From contig CM068384.1 in the NCBI GenBank assembly GCA_034770075.1, forward strand, positions 98,332,433 to 98,396,432: a DNA stretch of 64,000 nucleotides, given 5' to 3'. Positions 13,281 through 23,852 of the stretch are shown here, one piece after another. The translations under genes were made by a program, and so were the position numbers. The notes below the pieces were generated by a model that was not told the DNA's origin, did not search any database, and saw nothing but the letters and a program-made list of their open reading frames with translations. Numbering within the stretch: the stretch's first letter is position 1; each line of letters opens with the position of its first letter. Source of the DNA: Aralia elata. Lineage: Eukaryota; Streptophyta; Magnoliopsida; Apiales; Araliaceae.

Positions 13281-15104
13281 ATGACACAAACCAAAACCAG
13301 TTCTGAGCTTGGTGTTGGAAATAAGCCACCTCTTTACAATAAAGAGAAGTTTGCTAACTGGAAGGTTCGTATATAAGCGTACATGGACGTTATCGATGAA
13401 GACTTGTTCAATACAGTAATTAGTGGGGCTTATGTACCAACAAAGCTTGCACCAATAACAAATGATCCAAACAAGATAGCAGTAAAGCAAATAGCAGAGT
13501 GGACGGATATGGAGAAGAAATTAGTGCAGCTGGATAAGATGGACAAGAACATCTTATTCATGGCTCTAGAAGATGAGTTATTTGAGAATGTCGTCAACTC
13601 CAAAACAGCTAAAGAAGTCTGGGAAGCCTTGCTGGTTATGCATAAAGGTACTTAAGAAGTCAGGGAGAATAAACAGTCCCTGCTAACCCAGCAGTATAAA
13701 ATGTTCTCTCACATGTTGGGGGAGAACATAACAGCTACATATGAGAGATTTAATGTGTTGTTCAACTCTCTAAGATATTTTGGGAAGGTCTACCCAAACA
13801 AAGACCTCAACATCAAGTTTATGAGGGCACTGCCTAGCAAGGGATGCCAAAACCACTGTTATCCGAGAGTCGAAGAATATGCACGAGATGACAGTATAGA
13901 AGCTCTATGGTAATCTCATTATCTACGAGCTGGAGCTAAACCAGTAGGTAGAGACTATCTCAGAAGGCAAGAAGAAAAAAAGAGGAGTTACGCTCAAAGT
14001 GTCTGAAGTAACCTCCAAAGCCCTAGTCGAAGCATATTCTGATGATGATGATGAAGACAATGATGAAGATATTGCGTTGTTGACCAGAAGATTGAGAAAG
14101 TTCATGCGGAAAGGCTGACAACAGGCCAAGAAGGTACTCCAACAACAACAATAGTTGCAGCAGCAGCCGAGATCATGCTAAGGACCTGTGCTACAACTGC
14201 AAGAAGCGAGGTCATTATATCGTAGAGTGCATCAAGCCCCTGCGAAAAGAGCTGAAGAATGACAAGAAGAAGTCAGCTTCAAAGGAAGAGTTCAAAGGTT
14301 ACAAAAAGTTTTAGAAGAAATATAAAGCCTTTGTAGCTAAAAGATCGTGGAGTAATTCGGAGAATGACTCGAGCTCTGAGTCAAGTGAAAATGAAGGACC
14401 TTATGTCGCCAATCTGTGCTTAATGGCCATAGAAACAGACAACAGCAACACCACTGATCGTCAAAAAATTGACATCAGTGAGGTATTTGACTTCAACTCT
14501 CCTAATGTTGATATTGATGATCTAAGAATTACTTTGCATGATATAACCTCATATTTGCATAAATATATGAAATGGTTTAGGGTTCGATCAAATGATCATT
14601 CTCTTCTTCAAGACGAGAAAAAGAAGGTTCAAGTAGAACTAGACACAGTTCTACGAAGTGCTTACTCTCTCTCCAATCTTGAAGCTGAGAATGAGAGATT
14701 GAGACAGATTGTTGAACGTAATACACAAAGAGAGTCAATTCTAGTTTCTAAAATAGAGGAACTAGAGAAGACGATCTTTATATGGAATATGTCTTCTTTG
14801 TCTATGGACTCCCTGATCAAAAGTCAGAGAGCAGTCTCCGACAGATCAAGTTTGAGATTTAGGGATTCTTCCTCAGATCCAAGTGTAGATAAATTGTTGG
14901 AGATTAATAACAACAATGTTTCTTCTTCCCATAGAGGCATTGTGTTCGTGAAATCCACAGAGGTCGTCGAACCGATTATTCCTAGTTGTCCGATTTCTAC
15001 AGATCAACTTATTGCCTCTGAGAATAATAGATCATATATTGGTCTAGGATTCGTGAAACCACAGGGTAAGCCAAAATCTACCTTCAAACCTCGAAGGGTC
15101 GTAT
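13281..15104 (+). pseudogene. Decayed gag of the Sirevirus
   Basis: The start ATG is at 13281 (MTQTKTSSELGVGNKPP). A UBN2-type gag region follows (W-K-V-R, then EVWEALLVMH near 13620), with in-frame stops near 13374 and 13653 and a frameshift near 13900. A CCHC zinc knuckle (CYNCKKRGHYIVEC) is at 14189-14230. A long charged, coiled-coil-prone segment (14423-15104, 227 residues) follows, as in Sirevirus Gag. This protein would form the particle and bind the element RNA, but the copy cannot encode an intact product. Confidence 0.85.
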
Positions 15105-17392
15105 AGTCAGGCAAAACTAACTTTACGAACTAACCAGGCCTGAAATGTAGAGTTGACTTCCACCATACGAAACCACAAAATCGTAGAGTGGTATTAAAGC
15201 AGTGAGAGTTTCAGCCAAGAAGAAAGGATGCTAATGGCTATCATCCACTCATGTCTTTGTTGAGAAGGAATCCACACACACACACATGCATCATATTAAA
15301 TGTTATACATGTCATGAGTATGGACATGAAGCTGCATTATGTTACTTCAATGATTATTATCATATTTTCTATAGACCTAAAATAAGCAAATTTGGGTCCT
15401 CAAGGGAATTAACAAATCAGGAGCTAAACAAGTTTGGGTACCAAAATAAAAGATAATTCTTATTGCAGGTACGGAGCTCTACTAATTCGACTTGGTATTT
15501 TGACAGTGGATGCTCGAGGCATTTGACCGGCAATAAGGCTCTCATGTCAAATTTTAAGGAAAAAGATGGTCCTACAGTTGTCTTTAGAGACAACAATTCT
15601 AAAAAGACTCGAGGATATGGCTTAATTAGAAATGGTGCATTATCGTTTAGTAAAGTGACATACATTGAAGGACTGAATCACAACCTATTAAGCATCAGCC
15701 AACTATATGACAAAAGGTATCAAGTAATCTTTCTCAACAACCATATCAAGTTAGAGACCTAGAAACAAACTCGTTGAAGCTGACTGGAACTAGGAAAGAC
15801 AACGTATATGTGGTTAATCTTGCAGAGCTAAGTTCAACAGAAATAGTCTACTTCTTTGTTAAAGCATCAAAAGATGTTAGTTGTTTGTGGCATCAAAGAT
15901 TATCTCACCTGAACTTCAGAAGCATGTTAAAGCTTGCCTCAAAATACCTAGTCTTAGGGTTACCAAAGCCCAACTTCGTCAAGGAAAGTCCCTGCAAAGC
16001 ATGTCAGTTGGGAAAACAGACGAAAAGCTCATTCAAAAGCAAGACATTTAACTCTAGTGATAGGCCCCTGCAACTACTGCACATGGATCTTTTTGGGCCT
16101 ATCCCAACTGTCAGCCTTGGAGGAAAAAGATACTCACTGGTGATAGTAGATGACTACACCAGATTTACATGAGTATTCTTCCTAAGCTCTAAGGACGAAA
16201 CCAGCTCCCATCTGATCAAATTCTTCAAGCTGGTCCAGAATGAGAAAGGCGAGAAGATCAAAGCCATAAGGAATGATCATGGAAGAGAGTTCGACTTCTC
16301 TGAGGTAGACAAGTTCTGCGAAGATAATGGCATTCACCACAACTTCTCAACTCTAAGAACTCCACAGCAAAATGGAGTAGCTGAGAGGAAAAACATAACT
16401 CTGAGAGGTAGAAAGGACACTTCTAGCAGCGGCATGTCTTCCTGAATACTTTTGGGCTGAAGCTGTCAACACTGCCTGTTATACTCAAAATAGATAGCTC
16501 ATTCACTCCGTGTTCAAGAAGACGCCCTACGAATTATGGAGAGGAATAAAGCCGAACATCAATTACTTTTATGTCTTTGGCTATGCATACTGCATCCTCA
16601 ACAATGGCAAGAGATACTTAACCAAATTTTAGCCCAAGTCAGACGAAGGGATATTTCTTGGATACTCTATAGATGGCAAAGTCGACAGAGTGTTCAATAA
16701 GAAATCATTAAACGTTGAAGTGTCAATCTATGTTACCTTCGACGAATCTAACTTAGGAGAACTAAGGAAAGTTGTACCGTTCGACGAGATCGTAGAGCAG
16801 GACCCAACGATCATAAAGCAAGAGAACCTTACGATCAAAAATTTTAAAGCCATATAGTCAGACCTGGCGATTATAATGCAGGAGAAGGAGATCGTTGAGT
16901 CTATAGTTCTAGAGATAGAGACTCTACGAATTGAAAAAGCTGTCGAACATGAACTAGAGTTTAAAGACCTCAGACAAGAAGGCACAAAGACTAATGTTCC
17001 AACTGCAAGTAGATGGGTAAGAGATTATACCCAACACCTGATCATCGGGGATCCAAATGTAAAGATCAGGACAAGGTCGGCAACTCAGAACGAATGTTTC
17101 TTTCTAAGTTTTCTCTCTCAGATGAAGCCCAAAAAGATTGAAGAAACTTTGGAAGATTTAAGCTGGATCAAAGTTATGTAAGAGGAGTTGAACCAGTTTG
17201 AAAGAAATAAAGTTTGGAGCTTAGTCCCAAGATCAAAAGATCATCCAGTCGTCGGTACCAATTGGGTATTCAGAAAGAAGATGGATAAAGACGAGGTGAT
17301 CACAAGGAGCAAAACAAGGTTGGTGGCTAAAAGATATTCACAAGAAAAAAGAGATCGACTATGACGAGACCTTTGCTCCTGTTACTAGATTG

Positions 17393-18680
17393 TAGAGATG
17401 CATAAAAGGCCTGAGGCCCGCGGCCTGGCCTTGGTCCGGCCTGAGCCCGACCTAGTCAAAGCCCGACCTGGTCAAAGCCTGGCCCGGCCTGGCCCTGTCT
17501 GAAAGGCTTAAAAAGGCCAACATTTTAGCATAAAAATTTAGCCTGGACCGGCCTGTCCCAAAGCCTGACCTGGCCTGTGGCCTGAATCTAGCCTGGGCCT
17601 GGCCTGGTCCGGCCCAACTGACCTGGCCTGTGGGCTTGTTACGTGTTATGGTGTTAGTTGTTGTCCTATTAAAATATTGTCTTTTGCTCTATTTTTTTTT
17701 TACCTTAACGGTTAAAAAAAAGAAAACAAAAGACACCCACAGTTACATATGTGCAAGAGTTACTCTAACGTCTCACTGCCCAATGGCCAAGGGGCAACTC
17801 CCAAGTCACATGCAAGACAACAAGAGCTACAAAATGTTCACCAAAGTCTGCCGACACATAGTACAAATTACAAAGATATCAATTCAAGTAAAAAATAAAT
17901 AAATAAAGGAAGCCTACTTTACTACTTTAGTAAATTAGTTCTTTACTTCTTTATCGAGAAAGAGAGAGAATAAGACCAAAATGATAGCATTGAATGAAAA
18001 CATAAGATACTAAATAAATATTAAATAATACTTAATGGTTAATACTTTATTACCTAACCTACGTGAGCTGTCAACACCAATTAGTAAACAATAGGCCTAT
18101 TAATCTATTATATTTGTTACACAGTATGTTTGTTTGTTTAGGATCTCTTTCTTTCTTCTGTATTTCCGACTTTCTGCTGTCTATCTTTCCCTCTTTTAGG
18201 CCTTTTCACTACGACACTACTCTTCGATTATCTTAATTTCTCCATCGTTCCCACTTCCCTTTCTAAAAATTGGAACTTTTGTTTGAAAGTTCTATGGAGC
18301 ACTGGGCGTGAATTCATGAAGATGCGCCACGAATTGACGGTGAGATTATAAGTATCTGACATTTCTTCAATTCATTCTTGAAAAATTAGAATTAGTATTT
18401 TTTTTAATATTACATATTTTTTTTTATAAAAAGGGTGCTTGGGTGGAGTGTTGGACCAGACCGTCATGACCTTCTCTGCAGCCTCAACAGACCATCTCTT
18501 CCATCGCTAAGCCTGGCCTGGCCTGACCTGCAGGCCTCAACAGATCATCTTTTTAATCGCCAAGTCTGGCCTGGCCTAGCCTGCAGGCCCAAAGTCAAAG
18601 CCTGGACTGGTCTGGTCAACGGCCAAAGCCTGGCAGGCTCAGGCCGGACCAAGGTCGGGCCGACCTATTGTGCACCCCTA
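17393..18680. mobile_element. Non-autonomous hAT element nested in the Sirevirus RT
   Basis: Terminal repeats TAGAGATGCA...TGCACCCCTA are flanked by the perfect 8-bp duplication CTAGATTG at 17385-17392 and 18681-18688. Removing the element and one copy restores the collinear RT sequence. 1,288 bp. Both subterminal regions (17410-17640 and 18480-18670) are dense in GGCCTG/GGCCCG units, while the middle is AT-rich. No transposase is visible. Confidence 0.9.
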
Positions 18681-21600
18681 CTAGATTGGAAGCCATCAGA
18701 ATATTGCTCGCATATACTGCTCACATAAAATTCAAAGTATTTCAAATGGATGTCAAGAGTGGATTTCTAAATGGAGAACTTCAAGAAGAGGTTTATATTG
18801 AATAACTTTCAGGTTTTGTCAATCCAACCCTTTCTAATCATGTTTATAAATTAGATAAAGTATTATATGGTTTAAAGCAAGCACTTAGGGCATGATATGA
18901 AACTCTAACTAATTTTTTATTGAAAAAGGATTCACTAGAGGTAAGGTAAACACCTCATTATTCATTATAAAGCACAAAGATAAAACAATATTAGTACAAA
19001 TTTATGCAGATAACATTATTTTTGGTTCTACCGACGAAAAATTATGTGAGAGATTTGCCAAGCTAATGCAGAGCAAGTTCGAAATGAGTATGATGAGTGA
19101 GCTAAATTTCTTCATTGGACTTCAAGTGAAACATACTAATAAATGAATCTTCATCAACTAAGACAAGTATATCAAAGATCCACTGAAGAAGTATGATATG
19201 GAATCAGCCACTCCCATGAAGACTCCAATGGCCTCTACAACCAAGTTTGACAAGGATGAGAAAGGTAAATGTATTGATATAACTCAACACAGAGTTATGA
19301 TCGGATCTCTCCTATACTTAATTGCTAGTAGACTAGATATTATGTTTGTTACTTGCATTTGTGCTAGATTTCAGGCTAACCCTAAAGAGTCGCATTTAAT
19401 AGCTGTAAAAACTATTTTTCAGATATCTTAAGGGCACTCCATATTTATGACTGTGATATCCCAATGACTCACCCTTTGATCTAATAGGGTATTCAGATAC
19501 AGATTTTACAAGATGCAAGATAGACAAAAAAGCACCAGTGATACATGCCAAATATTGAGAAATAGACTTGTCTCATGGGTCAGCAAGAAGTGGAATTCAG
19601 TGTCAACTTTAACTGCAGAAGCTGAGTACCTTACTGTTGGTAGCTGTTGTGCTCAAATTTTATGGATGAAGAATCAACTAGTTGACTTTGAGTTGGAGTT
19701 CAAATATATTCCTATATTATGTGATAATATTAGTGCTATCGCTATAACTTATAATCTTGTCATGCATTCCAGCACTAAGTATATAGACATCAGATATCAT
19801 TTTATTAGAGATCATGTTCAAAATGAGAATATATTATTGCATTTCATCTTAACTTAAAATTAACTTGCTGATGTTTTTACCAAACCTGTGACGCCCCCAA
19901 ATCCGAGTTACCTTAACCTCGAATCCGGTGCATCACTATGCAACTCGTACACATACTATTAATCAACTAATTGCGGAATAAAAGAAATATTTACATTGAT
20001 ATAACATAAATACTCTCGTCCCAAGTCTCGATACCAATACAAATACCTGACATAACAAATTACACAATGACCAATACATAAGTCTGAATACATTACATAG
20101 CTTAATACATAATCTCTAAACGAGTCTTAATACATAACATAAATCATAACATAGTAGGACAAAGCTAATCCGTAGCTTTGCCTTTGCCTTTATCCTTTCC
20201 CGAGCTCTCGCCTCTATGGGTAACCACTGAAATGTTTTAAGGAAAGTAAGGGTGAGCAACAAGTTTGCCCAGCAAGTATAACAATAAAGATAATACATGA
20301 TTAAAAGTAAATTTCTCAAGTTTTAATACAAATCTCTGTTATTACTGATGAGTCACTATGGACTGGATGAATATCAAACGAATTCAAGGATTTCAAATTA
20401 TTTCAATTGCAGGAATCACTGAGTGGCCACCATGGCACTTACCTTTCATTAGAATTAACAGTATTATACTATTAACTCCAAAACAACAAATACAGGTACA
20501 ATAGGTGATCAGCCTAAAATACATGGCGTTATGCATAAGCCTCAAACGTTCTACTTACGCGCGTGTCGGTTCCCCGACTAAAAATATATTTTTCCCTACT
20601 ATGAGGGTTGTTCATCTCTGCAAGGTGTCCGCACCAAAACAATTGGTTTGGAAAGCTTTCTAAATCATGGACATTAGTCTAGCCGAATCAATGGTATTGA
20701 CACTCTTCGTAAACAGTTCATGCATAATGTAAACTTAAAAGCTTTAACAGTTTATGTCAATAACACACCTTGAACGCTTGTGCAAATATGAAAGATTCGC
20801 ATAAGTATGGAATTCACATAATAATACATGTATTGCGTAAATATGAACTTTGAACATTAAATAGCCTTCGTAAGAATATAATCGAATGAAGTTAATAAGC
20901 TCGCCTAGAACGAGGACTAGACAAGGATTAGAAAACTTGCTCCATACACCACATTGGTGTAATTTAGGAAAATGTAGAATATTTGTGCAATATTAACTTA
21001 AACAAGAATTAAAAAAAATCTGCACAATATACGTCTTTTGTATAAGATAAGAAACTTGCATTCAATATAGTAAATGAATGGAGTTAGAGAACTTGCCCAA
21101 CACAAGGGTTAGACAAACGTTAGGAAAAACTTGCCTTACGCGCTGCTACTATTGACGTTAATCGCCTTTACAATTATCCTACACATTAAGTACATAGCCA
21201 CATACCAATTAGACACACAATTGACGCCAAATATAGACTAACACAATACTCTAATGCTATGAAAAAGGTTTTCCTTGGTTCAAAACATTGATTGCCACTA
21301 CGACTACCCAAACGGGGGTCTCGCTCCTCGGTGAGCGAGCGGCTGTCCAGCTCGCCGGTGAGCTGGCGGGGGAGTAGGGGGCAGCGCCCCCTGAAAGCCA
21401 AGCGAAAAATACAACTATGCTATTCATTTTATTAAGCAAATCTCACGGGACTAAGTCGTTTCATGCTTGGCTAACTAATTAATAGCATACTTCATGTATT
21501 ACTGCTTAAGAGGCTCATATACACTTGCCTCAAGCTTCAGTTCTCAAAAGAAACAACTTGGCGACTCTGCAGCACGGCGCGACCGCGCTACTCCTCCTGT

Positions 21601-21802
21601 AGCAAATTTCTGGTTTATTTCTTACTCTAACCAACCTCTAGATGCTTGGGGTCATTATAATATTATACTAACATAACATACATATGTTTAGGGGTATTTA
21701 CAACATGTTAGGTCTATGCAAACACGCATCGAATCAAGAAAACAAAGCAGCATAACATTTCATTCCTGCAGACCAGTGCGGCCGCGCTGGTTTTAAGCTT
21801 GG

Positions 21803-21824
21803 GAGTGGCGCGGCCGCGCCACTC
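21803..21824. repeat. Perfect 22-bp GC palindrome in the nested LTR-like block
   Basis: The half-site GAGTGGCGCGG is followed directly by its complement. Related imperfect copies (CCAGTGCGGCCGCGCTGG at about 21774-21791, and a GCACGGCGCGACCGCGC unit near 21570) lie within 250 bp, in otherwise AT-rich DNA. Confidence 0.8.
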
Positions 21825-22610
21825 CGGATACAGGGAGTTTAAGGTTTCCTGCTTCTGCAGAAACTTAACAACAAAATTTGGTTTCTCTCTCTTTGCTTCA
21901 TAACCCTTATACAACTAATTCACATGACTTAAAAACATGTTTCTATTACTCAACCATGCATTATAACATCATTTCAACAATTAATCATAACTAGTTCTCA
22001 TGATCTTTAGAGAAATCATTCTCTTTAACATTAAATCAAATAGTTTGTGGGCATAAGTTAGAAACTCATATTGGAGTGGGGTTTCATTATGTTCTAGTCC
22101 AGATTTCCAAATAAAATCATTACCCACAACTTCATAACACATTATGGGCATACACAAACAAGCATACAACCAACCATAAACTAAATTTTCATCAAACTAT
22201 AAGAATTGTCCAACTCAGTCCATATATGTCCAATAGTCCATTCTTGCTCCTTATGCATAGGCTTTGATTATCAATCATTGTTCCATTTTCATTGATTATT
22301 AATAAGGCTTTTAAAGAGTTAACAACATTCATACATATTCATGAACCAACTAAACAATTTTAGCAACATATACTCTAACAAAGCAAGCAATATCAAACTA
22401 AAAATTGAAACAACCATGGAATTAAGCTAGGTTCCATAACACTAACCTCTTGAAGCAACTTCTACGATGAAAAAGGGATTGATTACAGCTACCAATTTCT
22501 CTCTTCTCCTTCTTCAATTCACCCGTACCCACTCAATTCTTACACTCTCTCAATATTCAGCTTTCTCTTAGCAACAATGGAAAGGAATGGATGAATGGCA
22601 AGGGAGGAGC

Positions 22611-22617
22611 ATTTATA
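22611..22617 (-). promoter_or_regulatory. TATA box of the nested LTR-like block
   Basis: On the minus strand CTTCTATAAATGCTCC is followed by a C/T-rich leader, typical of a plant retrotransposon LTR promoter. Confidence 0.5.
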
Positions 22618-23852
22618 GAAGGATGATCAGAGCTTCATGGATGGATTGAGGGGTTGAGCGTGCCTTCATTGCAGCTCCCCATTACTGGGAGAGTGAGCTT
22701 GCTCATTTCCATGCTCGGGTAATCCCCCTCCCTTCTCCCCAATTGTTCCATGCTCTCTTTTCCTCTACCAAATGTGGAATGGCTTCTCCCCATAAATTCT
22801 TATTCCTTTTTGCTCCTTCTCTTCTCATCTGCATACTCCTTCCTCCTCCAAATGTTCAGCTGATGGTTATTACCAATTTCCCTCATGGGTCATGGGTCGG
22901 GTCGTGGGTCATGGGTCATGGGTTTGGGCCACCTTTAAGCAATTTGGGGCTTCTAATTAAATCCCAATTTGACAAAAACAAAATCCAACACTTGGATTAT
23001 TAATCAATCACATTAACACTATGATAAAAATTAGAAAATTCGAAATAAATGAAAAAGACATTTTCGGGGTGAATAGTGCCCACGCGAATAGTAACCCGTG
23101 AATAGAATTGTAGCGATATTTCTCCGAAATCATTTATTCATACCACAAGTAACAACACTTATAATTATTGCAAACACATAATTTAGGTTATTACATAACC
23201 TTTAATCACATCACATAGAATAATATTAATAAAAATTCTTTTTTTTATTAAATAATATACATAAGCTTATATTACAAAGCCATATAAAATTCACAGTGAT
23301 GTTTTTACCAAACCCTTAGACGAATCCAGATTTAATAAATTAATTAGTGAGTTAGGCATGTTAAATTTGCATCCTTAATATTATGCCCTCAAGATTACTA
23401 ACTTTGCAGGAAAAATCAAGGAGCAATCAAGTTCAGCAAAGTTCATAGAGTGGTTTGTAAAGTGAACGGGTTAGTAGAGTGAGTCATTGAGTAGCAAGGT
23501 ATCGTAGAGTTAAAAGGCTTGTAAAAGTTAACTCTACGTTATCTATCAGATCGTTGAGCAGAAGGGTAAAAGTTATAGCGCGTGCACCTCAAATTCGGAT
23601 AAAACGAGTAAGATGAGGAAGTAACTGCTCCACAACTGTAAATGGCAGTTATGAAACGTGTCTCACTCAGCCGAAATAGAGGGAAGTACACTTATATAGT
23701 TCAAAAAATAATTTGACCTCTACTATTCAATCTGATCTAAGACTTTAGGCATTTAAATTTTCTCTCTCTCTCTTTCGAGCCCTAACTTTTACTAAGTTCT
23801 GCAAACTTAGACAAATTTCGTTCCATTTCAGATAAAATCAACACAAAGAAAG

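Larger units (their letters stand above)
19887..23296 (-). mobile_element. 3.4-kb LTR-like block nested in the Sirevirus RNase H, minus orientation
   Basis: The insert starts TGTGACGCCCCCAAATCC and ends ATTCACAG. Read on the minus strand it is TGTGAATTTTAT...GGGGGCGTCACA, i.e. LTR-like TG...CA ends. It has a minus-strand TATA box (22611-22617) followed by a plausible transcript leader. No gag-pol is present, so it resembles a solo LTR of a Ty3-gypsy type element. The flanking duplication is 18 bp (TGATGTTTTTACCAAACC at 19869-19886 and 23297-23314), not the 5 bp that integrase makes. Superfamily assignment is an inference. Confidence 0.65.
15463..23377 (+). pseudogene. Decayed pol of the Sirevirus (protease, integrase, RT, RNase H)
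   Basis: In order: aspartic protease with DSGCSRH (15490-15530); GAG-pre-integrase with LWHQRLSHLN and C-x2-C (about 15880-16010); integrase core with MDLFGPI, VDDYTRFT, RNDHGREF and PQQNGVAERKN (16080-16400); RT start NWVFRKKMDKDE (about 17255), interrupted at 17393-18680 by a hAT element, resuming with FQMDVKSGFLNGEL; YADN where YVDD is expected (about 19004); RNase H AEAEY (about 19618) to ADVFTKP. The latter is split at 19887-23296 by a second insertion and ends with SELGMLNL near 23370. Multiple stops and frameshifts make it non-functional, and the altered RT active site supports this. Confidence 0.9.

Noticed and set aside
18435..18728. 97-residue ORF with GPDR/WPGL repeats in the hAT element
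   Set aside because: It is produced by the GGCCTG-type subterminal repeats, and it crosses the element end into pol.
19887..23296. Helitron or LINE as explanation of the nested block
   Set aside because: Helitrons leave no target duplication. No poly-A tail, RT or Helitron CTRR end was seen, whereas TG...CA ends and a TATA box favour an LTR.
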